Shown here piece by piece: positions 46,389 through 55,889 of a stretch of 64,000 bases of DNA (position 1 is its first letter; the number at the start of each line of letters is the position of its first letter). The translations under genes were made by a program, and so were the position numbers. The stretch comes from Aestuariibacter salexigens DSM 15300 (lineage in GTDB: Bacteria > Pseudomonadota > Gammaproteobacteria > Enterobacterales > Alteromonadaceae). The notes under the pieces were generated by a model. It ran no database searches, was not told the origin of the DNA, and saw nothing but the letters and a program-made list of their open reading frames with translations. The stretch is from positions 62,001 to 126,000 of the forward strand of contig NZ_AUBH01000005.1 of the NCBI RefSeq assembly GCF_000429145.1, written 5' to 3'.

Positions 46389-47297
46389 ATGCCTAGCTCT
46401 TTTCTCTTTGCAGCGTGCGTGTTGATCTGGGGATCGACATGGCTAGCGATTACTTTCCAACTTGGTGAAGTTGACCCGGGCTTGTCAGTGGCCTACCGCT
46501 TTACATTGGCATCTATTCTGCTGGGCACTTTTTGTCTATTGCGCCGTCTGCCCATGCGTTTACCATTGCATATTCACGTCAAAATGGCTGCCGTGGGTTT
46601 GAGTCTATACACCCTTGATTACACCCTGCTGTATCAGGCGCAGCAGTACATCGTTAGCGCCGTCGTCGCACTGATGAGTTCATCCATCATTTACATTAAC
46701 GTGGTGTTAAGGCGGGTATTATTGAAAAAGCCCATTCGTCTGGAAGTTATTGTCGGATCAACACTGGGTATGGCCGGTATTGGACTGATATTCATCCCAG
46801 AATTTACCGTATTCAGCGCCACCGACGGACTGGTGTTGGGTATCATACTGGCGATGGTGTCGTTTTTGTTTGCCTCGATTGGCAATGTTGTGTCAGAGCG
46901 CATACTGGACCATGGCACGCCGGTCATTCAAATGAACTTTTATGCCATGAGTTACGGGCTAGTGTTTATGTATGGCGGCGCGTTGTTGAGCGGTACGGAA
47001 TTTGTTCTGCCGGATAGTCAGTCCTACTGGCTGTCACTGCTCTATCTGGCGCTGTTTGGGTCAGTATTAGGGTTTGGCGCCTATATGAAATTGTTAAGCC
47101 AGATTGGTTCTGACAAAGCAGCGTACGTGGTCTTGATGTACCCAATCGTGGCGTTGCTGTTGTCGACGCTCTTCGAAGGATACCAATGGCATTGGTTCTC
47201 GGCCTTGGGCGTGGTCATCGTGCTGTTTGGTAACGCCATCGCCATGGATAAAATCCCTTTACCCAGGGCGCGCAAGAAAGTCGCTACAGCTGATTGA
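46389..47297 (+). CDS. EamA-family (DMT) transporter
   Basis: The 302-residue protein has about ten membrane helices in two EamA repeats. It starts FAACVLIWGSTWLAITFQLG, a typical family N-terminus, and the second repeat begins near MVSFLFASIGNVVSERIL. The substrate (metabolite or amino acid efflux) cannot be told. Its end overlaps the convergent PspB-like gene by 14 bp. Confidence 0.9.
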   Translation: MPSSFLFAACVLIWGSTWLAITFQLGEVDPGLSVAYRFTLASILLGTFCLLRRLPMRLPLHIHVKMAAVGLSLYTLDYTLLYQAQQYIVSAVVALMSSSIIYINVVLRRVLLKKPIRLEVIVGSTLGMAGIGLIFIPEFTVFSATDGLVLGIILAMVSFLFASIGNVVSERILDHGTPVIQMNFYAMSYGLVFMYGGALLSGTEFVLPDSQSYWLSLLYLALFGSVLGFGAYMKLLSQIGSDKAAYVVLMYPIVALLLSTLFEGYQWHWFSALGVVIVLFGNAIAMDKIPLPRARKKVATAD

Positions 47298-47553
47298 TTT
47301 TTTTGTTTAGCTCGTACGCAGGCTCAGTAACAATTTTTTCCAATACCTGAATGCGTTCTTCCAGCGTTTTGATGTACGCGTCCTTGTTACGCACTTTTTC
47401 AGCCTCGGCTGCCTGATGCTGTGAAAATGGGTTTTCGCATTTGCCATTGAACCAATCGACGAAACGCAGTCCGTAGCGGCTGTCAGCCCAGCAGCCAAGT
47501 AACCATACGGTCATTAATCCGGTAACCAGTAAGACGATAAAAAATGTATCCAT
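47284..47553 (-). CDS. PspB-like membrane protein with coiled-coil tail
   Basis: ATG 47553 (MDTFFIVLLVTGLMTVWLLG) with GGAG upstream gives 89 residues; the frame upstream lacks a ribosome site. One membrane helix is followed by a charged coiled coil ending YIKTLEERIQVLEKIVTEP. That tail resembles the RMRERIQALE end of PspB. There is no pspA or pspC nearby, so a phage-shock role is only a suggestion. Confidence 0.6.
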   Translation of the reverse strand: MDTFFIVLLVTGLMTVWLLGCWADSRYGLRFVDWFNGKCENPFSQHQAAEAEKVRNKDAYIKTLEERIQVLEKIVTEPAYELNKKINQL

Positions 47554-47690
47554 AGCGATCTCCTCGAACATGTCATTACTGGTACTAGTCATTGCGGCCA
47601 TGACTTTCTTACAAAAAAAGTTAAAAAAGTTGTAAGGTAATCGCTCAAACGCAGACTACCTCTTCAACATCCAACAAACGTATTAGCGAT

Positions 47691-48182
47691 TTGCCACATT
47701 CTTTTGACAATGTCCTGCAAGATTACGGTGCCATGCTGTCCCGTGTTGCGGCCAGCTATGAAGCGAACCTTGCCCTGAGGGAAGAACTGTTGCAGGAAAT
47801 TTGTCTGGCAGTGTGGCAGGCTCTGTCGCGCTTCAAAGGCGACAGCAATATTAAAACCTATATTATGCGTGTCGCGCACAATCGCGCCGTCAGTCATGTT
47901 TCAGTTCATGCTCGTCGTCCCGGTGAAGAGTATTACGAGGATGCGCATCATCAGGACCCCACACCGCAACAAGACCAGCACGTTATTAATGAGCAAAAGT
48001 CAGCCCTATTGCTCGCCGCAGTGCGCAGTTTGCCAGTGCAACAGCGACAAATTTTTACTATGGCGATGGAAGGCTTAAGTTATCAGGATATCGCAGAAGT
48101 AAGCGGTGTAACGGTAAATAACGTGGGAGTGATCCTCAATCGTACCAAGCAGGCGCTGACACAAAAGGTAGTTCAATCATGA
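47691..48182 (+). CDS. ECF-type RNA polymerase sigma factor
   Basis: The 163-residue frame from TTG 47691 has a region 2-like segment (LREELLQEICLAVWQALSRF, then IKTYIMRVAHNRAVSH). It also has a region 4 HTH (FTMAMEGLSYQDIAEVSGVT). The start is uncertain: TTG has no ribosome site, and the frame stays open upstream, with the sense peptide NKRISDLP before it and AAGG near 47635. It overlaps the next gene by 4 bp (ATGA). That gene encodes a membrane protein in the place usually taken by an anti-sigma factor. Confidence 0.88.
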   Translation: MPHSFDNVLQDYGAMLSRVAASYEANLALREELLQEICLAVWQALSRFKGDSNIKTYIMRVAHNRAVSHVSVHARRPGEEYYEDAHHQDPTPQQDQHVINEQKSALLLAAVRSLPVQQRQIFTMAMEGLSYQDIAEVSGVTVNNVGVILNRTKQALTQKVVQS

Positions 48183-48754
48183 GTTCACAAGACCCTCTTC
48201 AGCAGCTGTGGCAGAGTCAGCCAACCTCTGCCATTGACATAGATAACATTAAGCGTCGGCTGCGTAACCTGCGCATCAAGCAGTGGGGCTATACGTTTCT
48301 AGATTTGGCCGGACTAGTCGTTGTGTTTGTGGTGTTATGGATATCCCGCAACGATTTGCATGTGACTCTGCAAATCGGCCTGGGCATTGTGTTGGTGGCG
48401 ACTGTCGGATTAACCGGATACCTGTTGTGGCTAAGACGACACGCTCTGTTTATTCACTCGCTTAGCACCGAACAGTATGTTGAAACACTTAAGTTGCAGC
48501 TGGCGAATAATGTAAAAATCGCCTGGCTGACCCGACACTCTTCATGGGTCACGGCACTCCTGATGATCCTGATGTGGGTGGGTTTCGGTCTTTACGGTGA
48601 TATGTCACCACAGCGCTATGTGCAGAAACTGGCGATCGTATTGGTGTCGCTGGCGGTGTTTATGCCCATGATTTGGTGGTGGGCGTCAAAACGCGAAGCG
48701 CGTTTCAAAGCTGAGCTGGATGCATTAAAAAGGCAAACGCAGCAATTCGACTAG
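48179..48754 (+). CDS. Membrane protein coupled to the ECF sigma factor (anti-sigma candidate)
   Basis: The 191-residue protein has a soluble N-terminal segment (QDPLQQLWQSQPTSAIDIDN) and four hydrophobic helices. The ATGA overlap with the sigma gene couples their translation. The N-terminal QxLWQSQP pattern recurs in proteins encoded after ECF sigma genes in Alteromonadales-type genomes, as I recall. No zinc-binding HxxxCxxC motif is present, so it is not a ZAS anti-sigma factor. Confidence 0.7.
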   Translation: MSSQDPLQQLWQSQPTSAIDIDNIKRRLRNLRIKQWGYTFLDLAGLVVVFVVLWISRNDLHVTLQIGLGIVLVATVGLTGYLLWLRRHALFIHSLSTEQYVETLKLQLANNVKIAWLTRHSSWVTALLMILMWVGFGLYGDMSPQRYVQKLAIVLVSLAVFMPMIWWWASKREARFKAELDALKRQTQQFD

Positions 48755-48786
48755 ACGTCATCGATTCTGGGTGCGAGAGTATTGTC

Positions 48787-49680
48787 GTGACTGATGAGGT
48801 GAAAATAGACATGGAACGGATACGAACGGTTCTCGACACACCGCTTTTCACGGCGATAGATCATACGTTTACGCTGGGTGATATCCTGATCGTCCCGGCT
48901 GCGATTTTACTTGGCCTGCTGGTGGTAAAGTTTCTGGCAAGGCTGCTGACCCGTGGTCTGGTCGCAAGAGGCGCAGATGCCAATCTGGTACACCTTATCA
49001 AGCGCATTTTCTATGTCATCGGCCTGATTATTATTGCGGTAACGACGCTGGATCTGCTTAACGTGCCCATCACAGCATTCGCCTTTCTGTCGGGCGCGGT
49101 TGCAATCGGCTTTGGTTTTGGTGCGCAGAACATCATCAATAACTTCATCAGCGGCTGGATCCTAATGTGGGAGCGCCCCATTCGTATCGGTGATTTTCTC
49201 GAAGTAGATGGTGCCAGAGGAACGGTCGAAACAGTAAATACCCGCTCGACGCGCATACGACGGGTAGATGGTGTGCACCTGCTGATCCCCAACAGTAAAT
49301 TACTGGAAAATACCGTCGTGAATTGGACATTGATGGACCGTTTAACACGCACCTCGGTGCGGGTTGGCGTTGCTTATGGTTCGCCTTGTATGCAGGTTGC
49401 TGCGCTGATTGAGCAAGCCGCTAAGCAGCATGACGCCATTTTAAACGACCCTGAACCTATTGTTATCTTTGATGACTTTGGCGATAACGCCCTGGCTTTT
49501 GAAGTGTTCTTTTGGGTCAATGCGTCCAAAGAGCGAGACTTGCGTAAAATTCGCAGCGATGTGCGTTTCAGTATTGATGAGCTGTTTAGTCAGGCGGGTA
49601 TTGTGATTGCATTCCCGCAGCGGGATGTGCATGTGGATGGTCAGCTGACGGTTGTCAATGCAAAGCCGCCCAAACAGTAA
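48787..49680 (+). CDS. MscS-family mechanosensitive channel
   Basis: The 297-residue protein starts with GTG. Three membrane helices precede the pore-lining segment, which includes GAVAIGFGFGAQNIINNFIS. The beta domain (PIRIGDFLEVDGARGTVETV) and the cytosolic alpha/beta domain follow. It gates in response to membrane tension. It follows the sigma/anti-sigma pair by 32 bp and may be in the same operon. Confidence 0.95.
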   Translation: MTDEVKIDMERIRTVLDTPLFTAIDHTFTLGDILIVPAAILLGLLVVKFLARLLTRGLVARGADANLVHLIKRIFYVIGLIIIAVTTLDLLNVPITAFAFLSGAVAIGFGFGAQNIINNFISGWILMWERPIRIGDFLEVDGARGTVETVNTRSTRIRRVDGVHLLIPNSKLLENTVVNWTLMDRLTRTSVRVGVAYGSPCMQVAALIEQAAKQHDAILNDPEPIVIFDDFGDNALAFEVFFWVNASKERDLRKIRSDVRFSIDELFSQAGIVIAFPQRDVHVDGQLTVVNAKPPKQ

Positions 49681-49699
49681 AAGACCAGTGTGGTAAATG

Positions 49700-49728
49700 A
49701 AAAAGGGAAAGTGCCGAAGCACCCTCCC
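49700..49728 (-). terminator. Rho-independent terminator of the ABC efflux operon
   Basis: On the minus strand, GGGAGGGTGC, a TTCG tetraloop and GCACTTTCCC form a hairpin followed by TTTTT. It lies just past the stop of the permease gene at 49739. The hairpin could also slow transcripts from the MscS gene on the other strand. Confidence 0.8.
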
Positions 49729-49738
49729 TCTGATGCCA

Positions 49739-52177
49739 TTATTCGTAATGGAGTGCCCGAACAGGATTGGATCGCGCGACCTTAAGGGCATGCAAGGCAA
49801 TAACCGACCAGGATAATGCCACTGCGGTAACGCCGCCAATGATGATCAACGGCACTTGCAATGAGAACTCAATACGGTCCGCAAAGAAGTTCAGATAGGC
49901 ACCGGAGGCCAGATAGGCCAGTGGAATGGCGATTAAAATCGCCCACATAACCGGCTTTGAAAACTGCCACAACATCATTTTTACCAGTTGCGCTTCATTT
50001 GCGCCAAGCACCTTGCGAATGCCGATTTCTTTGGTGCGGGTGCGTGCCATGTAGGCTGCAAGCCCAAACAGGCCGATTAATGCCAGGGTCAGCGCAACAC
50101 CTGCAAATCCTGCTAGTACTCCATTCATGGTTCTAAAGACATTGTAGATACCATCAAAAATGTCACTTAAGAACTGATGTTCAATGGGGTAATCCGGATT
50201 GACTCGCTGCCAGATTGTCTCTATATCACTCACTACCGATGCGGGGGCACCTTGTGCGATGCGAATAGAACCGAAGTAATGGTCAAACTCACGCCATTGC
50301 AACATAAATGGGCGAACCTGATTATGCAGGCCAAGGATATTTTGCGTCTCTATGACACCAATGATGTCATATCTGAAGGTTTCTAACCCTTCTTCGTTCG
50401 GCATAGCGTAGTAGGACTGCCCAATGGCTTCTTCATTACTGGCAAATCCCAACTGTTCGCGCAGTAACTCATTGATCAGGACAGACGCAGAGCGTGCCTC
50501 CAGGTCTGACTGATAGTGACTGCTGTTATCTCTGGAAAAGTTTTCCCCTGCCAGAACCTGAATATCAAAAGTAGGGATGAATCCATCATCTGTGAACATG
50601 CGATTGGTTTGAAACTTCGCCTGTTCTTCACCTTCATTACGGCTAATGGATGTTGAAGAATTACTTTGTTCAAATGGCACCTGAGTAGCAAAGCTCACGG
50701 CCGAGATGTGCGGATGATTCAGCAACTCGTTGCGCAAGATCTCCTGTCTGTCGACAATTGCCTGCTTATTCATCTCACGCAGAACAAGTACTTCATCTTT
50801 GGGGAAAATTAAGCTGCTGTCTTTTACCTTGTCATTTTGGAAATACATGATCAGTACCATACCTAGCATGAATATAGACAACATAAATTGAACACCAATC
50901 ATCATTGAGCGGATGAAGCTTCCTTTTGAGCCTTTCACACTGGTGCCTTTCAGTGCATAAATGGTATTGGTCTTGGTGATCAGATAGCTAGGATAAGCGC
51001 CGGATACAAGGCCAACCAGTATGGTTGAAAGCAGCAAAGTAGGCAGCAGGCTTATGTAGTCAACCGTCATGACTTTGCCCATCGCATCGTTGAACATCGG
51101 TACGATCACTTCGATCAACGCCAGGGCGATAATCATCGAAATAGCCGTAATGGTCAGACTTTCTGTCAGAAACTGGCTCATTAACTGGCCGCGGCTTGCG
51201 CCCAGCGCTTTGCGAATGCCGACTTCGCGAGTGCGTCCAAGACTTTGTGCGGTCGCCAGGTTGGTGTAGTTAACAATCGCAATAATCAATACCAATAGCC
51301 CCAGAATCTGAATACTTTCAATCACCGGCATGCCAATCATGTCCCAAATCCCGGCGTTAGCCTGCTTAATATTCTTCGCATACAAACCGGCCATGAAGTT
51401 GTCGATTTGCTCTTGTGGTGTATTGGCTAGATGAACGGTATTGAGTTTATTGTTCAGCTCGGCAAGCGGCATTGGTGCACGCAGTTTCAAGTACACATAA
51501 TTACCACCGGAAGTGTTGTAGTAGTTCGCTTCCCATCCAGCCACTTGTTCCAAGGCTTTTAGGGGCATGTAGATGCCAAAGTCCTCACCAAGGATCATGT
51601 TTGATCTGAAATGTGAATCCAGCGGCAGGTTTTCGATGACTGCCTGTACCCTGAACTGATGCTCATGATTGAGCTCCAGCACTTCTCCACGTACATCTGT
51701 GCGACCAAACATTTTTATGGCCTGTTCCCGAGTTAGCACGGCCCCTTCCGGATCATCGAGTGCTGTCGCGTCACCTTCAATATAATCAAATGAAAAAATA
51801 CGCAGTAAATCAGCATCTGCGAACCTTACCGGCTCATTGAAATTATTATCATCTGTTGACACCAGGTATTCCCGGCGAATGGTTCTGGCCATGTATTCCA
51901 CTTCAGGGACGCCTTCCTTGATCAGCGGGCCCAATGCGGAATAGGTGGTATCCATTTGTTTAATGCCGATGGTGGCATTCGGTGACATTGTAGAGCCGAC
52001 GTAATAGATGAGATCATTATCCTGCCAGACCGTGTCATGATCTTTCTCATAATTCGCCAGCATGCCGCCAAATAGGAAAATCGTCAGGCCAATTGCCAAC
52101 CCAAGCACGTTGATCAAGGCGTACAGCTTATTTGCGATCAGCGCACGCAGTGCTATTTTGATGTAATTCTGGAACAT
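49739..52177 (-). CDS. MacB-like ABC transporter permease (FtsX domains)
   Basis: The 812-residue protein has an N-terminal helix and large MacB_PCD periplasmic domain. FtsX-type membrane segments follow, with EVGIRKALGASRGQLMSQFL mid-protein and KEIGIRKVLGANEAQLVKMM near the end. Two FtsX modules in one chain, with a separate ATPase gene 42 bp upstream, fit the lolCDE/YknXYZ-like exporters rather than fused MacB. It likely works with the adaptor and ATPase to expel antimicrobial compounds or lipids. The operon appears sigma-54 controlled. Confidence 0.93.
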   Translation of the reverse strand: MFQNYIKIALRALIANKLYALINVLGLAIGLTIFLFGGMLANYEKDHDTVWQDNDLIYYVGSTMSPNATIGIKQMDTTYSALGPLIKEGVPEVEYMARTIRREYLVSTDDNNFNEPVRFADADLLRIFSFDYIEGDATALDDPEGAVLTREQAIKMFGRTDVRGEVLELNHEHQFRVQAVIENLPLDSHFRSNMILGEDFGIYMPLKALEQVAGWEANYYNTSGGNYVYLKLRAPMPLAELNNKLNTVHLANTPQEQIDNFMAGLYAKNIKQANAGIWDMIGMPVIESIQILGLLVLIIAIVNYTNLATAQSLGRTREVGIRKALGASRGQLMSQFLTESLTITAISMIIALALIEVIVPMFNDAMGKVMTVDYISLLPTLLLSTILVGLVSGAYPSYLITKTNTIYALKGTSVKGSKGSFIRSMMIGVQFMLSIFMLGMVLIMYFQNDKVKDSSLIFPKDEVLVLREMNKQAIVDRQEILRNELLNHPHISAVSFATQVPFEQSNSSTSISRNEGEEQAKFQTNRMFTDDGFIPTFDIQVLAGENFSRDNSSHYQSDLEARSASVLINELLREQLGFASNEEAIGQSYYAMPNEEGLETFRYDIIGVIETQNILGLHNQVRPFMLQWREFDHYFGSIRIAQGAPASVVSDIETIWQRVNPDYPIEHQFLSDIFDGIYNVFRTMNGVLAGFAGVALTLALIGLFGLAAYMARTRTKEIGIRKVLGANEAQLVKMMLWQFSKPVMWAILIAIPLAYLASGAYLNFFADRIEFSLQVPLIIIGGVTAVALSWSVIALHALKVARSNPVRALHYE

Positions 52178-52218
52178 GCGTTGCTCTCCGTTTGTTCGAT
52201 GATATGTCTACTCAGCAC

Positions 52219-52917
52219 TTAGTTGGCGTAGGCCAGGTCTGCTACATGGACATTTTCAGTAACCACCTGTCCATCAAACAGATTGATGGTTCGATGTGCA
52301 TAATCTGCGTGGCTCGGAGAGTGTGTCACCATGATGATGGTTGTTCCTTCTTCGTTGAGACTCTGCAGCATTTCCATGACTTCCTGGCCGTGGGCACTGT
52401 CAAGATTCCCGGTCGGTTCATCGGCCAGAATAAGCGCCTGATCGCCAACTACCGCTCTGGCAACGGCCACCCTTTGCTGTTGACCGCCCGACAGCTGACT
52501 CGGCATATGCTTGGCACGGTGGGCAATACCTACCTTGTCCATTACCGCCGCGACGCGCTCTTTGCGTTCAGAGGCCTTAATATCATGATAGAGCAGGGCA
52601 AGCTCAATGTTGTCCTGCACACTGAGTTCGTCGATGAGGTTGAAGTTCTGGAAAATAAAACCGATGTTTTGCTTACGAATGTCACTCAGCTGTTTTTCTT
52701 TAAGCCGGGCAACGTCATGGTCGGCAAAGTAGTAGTGACCCTCTGAAGGGCTATCCAGCATACCAATGATGTTAAGCAGGGTGGATTTGCCACAGCCGGA
52801 TGGTCCCATGATAGAGACAAACTCGCCTCGCTCGATTTCAATGTTGACGTTATTCAGTGCGACTGTCTCAACTTCATCGGTCTGATAAATTTTTGAGAGA
52901 TTATGTAATTTCAGCAT
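52219..52917 (-). CDS. ABC transporter ATPase, MacB/LolD type
   Basis: The 232-residue protein has Walker A GPSGCGKSTLL, Q-loop NIGFIFQNFNLIDELS, signature LSGGQQQRVAVARA, Walker B LILADEPTGNLD and the switch His in TIIMVTHSPSHA. It powers the FtsX-type permease encoded downstream. Confidence 0.96.
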   Translation of the reverse strand: MLKLHNLSKIYQTDEVETVALNNVNIEIERGEFVSIMGPSGCGKSTLLNIIGMLDSPSEGHYYFADHDVARLKEKQLSDIRKQNIGFIFQNFNLIDELSVQDNIELALLYHDIKASERKERVAAVMDKVGIAHRAKHMPSQLSGGQQQRVAVARAVVGDQALILADEPTGNLDSAHGQEVMEMLQSLNEEGTTIIMVTHSPSHADYAHRTINLFDGQVVTENVHVADLAYAN

Positions 52918-52962
52918 CTTGATTTCCTTTTAACTAAACGGTTTAACTCTGCTAGGGGTGTG

Positions 52963-54303
52963 CTATTGACTGAGGGTCAGTCGGTCCATGTCACGAAAAT
53001 TTGTATAAGGTGATGTCACCACCCGCTCGCCTTCCTCCAGGCCCTCTAACACTTCGATAAATTGGCTGTTTCGGCGTCCTAAGGTGATTTGACGTCGCAA
53101 CGCTTCCTGACCATCTGCGGTGACCACAAAGATCCAGTTTCCGCCGGTGTCCTGGAAAAACGTGCCGTTAGGAATAAGTAACGCTTTGCTGTCATCGCCA
53201 AGGGTCAAGCGGGTTTGAATGCTTTGTCCACGGCGGATGCCTGCTGGTTGCTGACCAACGAATTTAAAGTCCACCTCAAATTTGCCGTTGTTGACTTGAG
53301 GATAGATTTTGGAAATTGCCAGCTCATAGTCTTCAAACGTCGCTCTCTGACCAATGTCAACGCGATCCAGATAGTACTCGTCGATATTGGCGGTTAATTT
53401 GAAATCATTTGGCGTATCGATTTGGCCCAGGCGTTCGCCGCGTGGAATGCTTTGGCCGATTTCAACATCAAAGCCTGACAGCTTGCCATCAACCGGCGCG
53501 CGTACATTCATGTTTTCCAGATTCTGGCGGGATATCTCTAAATTGCCTTCCAGCCGTGCACTGGTTTTTTTCAGGAAGGCCAGCTGCTCTTCCTGCATGC
53601 GCGTATCCGTTTGCTGGCTTTCCAGGGTGACTACTTTACGATTGCGGTACCACTCAAGTGTGTCCCTGGTGTCTTCATACTGGTTCTTGGCAAATGTGCC
53701 GTTTTCGACTAACTGTTTTTCCCTGGCTTCCTGACGGGTCAGCATTTTTATTTGATAGTCGATGTCTACCAGATTGCGTTTATGCTGCAGGCGGTTTTGT
53801 TCAAGGCTGAGCTCGATAGAGCGCATGTTATTGAGCTGCTCGGCAACGCGCGCCTCGTTGCTCAATACATTGAGCTGCAGCTGGGCGTTGGAGAGCTTAA
53901 CGATAAGTTCGCCGGCTTTGAGCATGGCGCCATCTTCAACCAGGATTTCTTCTACCCGCCCACCTTCAATCGCATCCAGGAAAACGGTTTGTGCTGGCGT
54001 TACCCGTCCACGTACTGGAATAAAATCGTGAAATACGCCCGATGTCACAGTAGAAATCTGCATCCGGCTTTCGTTTACCTGTAGGCTTCTACCGGTGGAT
54101 GATTCAATGACTTGTATGACCATATAGATGATCAGCGCCACGCCTACACCAATCAGCGTCCATTTCTTCCAGGGCGACGTGCGCTTTTCAACGCGCCTGT
54201 CCATATCTGCACCTGAAACAGCACCTTGTGTTTTCGTACCTGAGGGTTTGCCGGAGGCAAGCTTGAGTTTGTTAGGTGTCGCTGACAACTTTTCCGTGGG
54301 CAT
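52963..54303 (-). CDS. HlyD-family periplasmic adaptor of the efflux pump
   Basis: The 446-residue protein has one N-terminal membrane helix (WTLIGVGVALIIYMVIQVI). A barrel-sandwich (lipoyl) half, VEEILVEDGAMLKAGELIVK, is followed by a long coiled coil and the second half, NVRAPVDGKLSGFDVEIGQ. A beta-barrel domain closes the chain. It bridges the permease to an outer-membrane channel. It is the first gene of the operon, 50 bp downstream of the predicted sigma-54 start point. Confidence 0.93.
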   Translation of the reverse strand: MPTEKLSATPNKLKLASGKPSGTKTQGAVSGADMDRRVEKRTSPWKKWTLIGVGVALIIYMVIQVIESSTGRSLQVNESRMQISTVTSGVFHDFIPVRGRVTPAQTVFLDAIEGGRVEEILVEDGAMLKAGELIVKLSNAQLQLNVLSNEARVAEQLNNMRSIELSLEQNRLQHKRNLVDIDYQIKMLTRQEAREKQLVENGTFAKNQYEDTRDTLEWYRNRKVVTLESQQTDTRMQEEQLAFLKKTSARLEGNLEISRQNLENMNVRAPVDGKLSGFDVEIGQSIPRGERLGQIDTPNDFKLTANIDEYYLDRVDIGQRATFEDYELAISKIYPQVNNGKFEVDFKFVGQQPAGIRRGQSIQTRLTLGDDSKALLIPNGTFFQDTGGNWIFVVTADGQEALRRQITLGRRNSQFIEVLEGLEEGERVVTSPYTNFRDMDRLTLSQ

Positions 54304-54364
54304 TTGATGGTTACCTTTGACGCTTTGTAATGACTTCGTTTTTCAAACCTGTTGATACAGTTGA

Positions 54365-54380
54365 GCAAGTTACAGACCAA
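54365..54380 (-). promoter_or_regulatory. Sigma-54 promoter of the efflux operon
   Basis: On the minus strand the sequence TTGGTCTGTAACTTGCT carries GG and GC exactly 10 bp apart, the invariant -24/-12 elements. Transcription would start near 54353, about 50 bp before the adaptor gene. The neighbouring regulator is a sigma-54 activator. Confidence 0.75.
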
Positions 54381-54443
54381 TTTTTTAACTGTTTGATAAA
54401 TATAGGAAAGGTGGTGTACTTATTAGATTTTTAGAGGATTGAG

Positions 54444-54480
54444 TGTACGATTTCGAACATCGGGTGTACGATATCGAACA
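54444..54480. promoter_or_regulatory. Tandem 16-bp dyads, probable activator binding sites
   Basis: TGTACGATTTCGAACA (54444-54459) and TGTACGATATCGAACA (54465-54480) are near-palindromes, TGTwCGATATCGwACA, whose starts are 21 bp apart, two helical turns. They lie about 65-115 bp upstream of the sigma-54 promoter, the usual place for an NtrC-type enhancer. They also lie just before the regulator's own gene, so autoregulation is possible. Confidence 0.7.
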
Positions 54481-54500
54481 GTACAAGCAGAGGAATTGGC

Positions 54501-55889
54501 ATGAAACAACAGGGACGCATACTCATCATTGATGACGATGAAGACATCCTGGCTGCAGGTAAGCTGTTACTAAAGAGACACTTTACCCAGGTCACGGCCT
54601 GCAGCACGCCCGAGTCGATTGAGCAGTTAATGGCGGATGATCATTACGATGCTATTTTACTGGATATGAATTTTGGCCCAGGTGAAAGTAGCGGCGAGCA
54701 GGGTTTTCATTGGCTAGGGGTTATCAAGCGAGTCGATCCTCAGGCTGTGGTCATCATGATCACCGCTCATGGTGGCGTGAATGTTGCGGTAGAAGCGATG
54801 AAGCTGGGCGCAACCGATTATGTTGCTAAACCCTGGGAAAATGAAAAACTTGTTGCCACGCTGTCCGCTGCCGTACAGCTTGGCCGCTCTAGAACCGAAG
54901 CGTCTGAACTTCGTGAGCGCAATAAAGTATTAGCCGAGGTCAGCGCATCTTCCAGCGATCAGCTTATTCTGGGTAACAGTCCCGCTATGCAGGACGTGCA
55001 GTCGCTTATTGACCGCGCCGCGCCGACAGATGCGAACGTGTTGGTACTTGGTGAAAATGGCACAGGTAAAGAGCTGGTGGCTCGCGCCCTACATCAACGA
55101 AGTAAACGCGCTGATCAGGTATTTCTTTCCGTCGATCTTGGCGCGCTGTCCGAGACCTTGTTCGAAAGTGAGCTGTTTGGTCATAAGAAAGGCGCGTTCA
55201 CGGGGGCCAAAGAAGACCGTGTCGGGCGTTTTCAGGCCGCATCAGGAGGTACCCTGTTTTTGGATGAAATAGGCAACCTTCCTATGCACTTACAGGCGAA
55301 GTTACTGACCGTGCTGGAGCAACGAGAGGTGGTGCCTTTAGGTGCAAACAAACCGATTCCTTTTGATGTCAGGATCATAACGGCGACCAATTTACCACTT
55401 GCTAAACTGCAAGATGAAAGCGTATTCAGGCAGGATTTGTTGTTCAGATTAAATACGGTAGCAATAGATTTGCCGCCCCTTCGAGGGCGTGGAGATGATA
55501 TCAGGTTGATAGCCGAGCATTACGTCCGGCAGTACACACAGAAATATCAGAAACGCCTTAAGCCTATTTCGCAAAGCGCGTTAACGGCAATGCTTCAGTA
55601 TGCATGGCCCGGCAATATTCGCGCGCTTAGACACGCCACAGAACGCGCAGTGATTCTGTCTGAAAGCGACGAGTATGTAGCGCAGGATTTTCAGCTAAGG
55701 CCTGACGCTGACGCGGGGCGACCCGCTGCCGAAAACGGTGAGCCAAAGGAGTTAAATCTGGAAAAGCTGGAGTTGCAGGCGATAAGAACGGCACTCAAAA
55801 AGCATCGATACAATATTTCCCATGCTGCAAAGGAGCTCGGACTGACTCGCGCGGCGCTTTACAGAAGGATGGAAAAGCATGGACTTTAG
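54501..55889 (+). CDS. NtrC-family sigma-54 response regulator
   Basis: The 462-residue protein has a receiver domain (IIDDDEDILAAG, phospho-Asp near 55 in AILLDMNFG, Lys in DYVAKPWEN). An AAA+ domain follows, with LGENGTGKELVA (Walker A), GHKKGAFTGAKEDRVG (GAFTGA loop that contacts sigma-54) and GGTLFLDEIGNLP (Walker B). A Fis-type HTH (ISHAAKELGLTRAALYRRME) ends it. It is transcribed divergently from the efflux operon it probably activates. Confidence 0.96.
   Translation: MKQQGRILIIDDDEDILAAGKLLLKRHFTQVTACSTPESIEQLMADDHYDAILLDMNFGPGESSGEQGFHWLGVIKRVDPQAVVIMITAHGGVNVAVEAMKLGATDYVAKPWENEKLVATLSAAVQLGRSRTEASELRERNKVLAEVSASSSDQLILGNSPAMQDVQSLIDRAAPTDANVLVLGENGTGKELVARALHQRSKRADQVFLSVDLGALSETLFESELFGHKKGAFTGAKEDRVGRFQAASGGTLFLDEIGNLPMHLQAKLLTVLEQREVVPLGANKPIPFDVRIITATNLPLAKLQDESVFRQDLLFRLNTVAIDLPPLRGRGDDIRLIAEHYVRQYTQKYQKRLKPISQSALTAMLQYAWPGNIRALRHATERAVILSESDEYVAQDFQLRPDADAGRPAAENGEPKELNLEKLELQAIRTALKKHRYNISHAAKELGLTRAALYRRMEKHGL

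Noticed and set aside
52192-52746. 184-aa plus-strand ORF
   Set aside because: It is antisense to the ABC ATPase gene.
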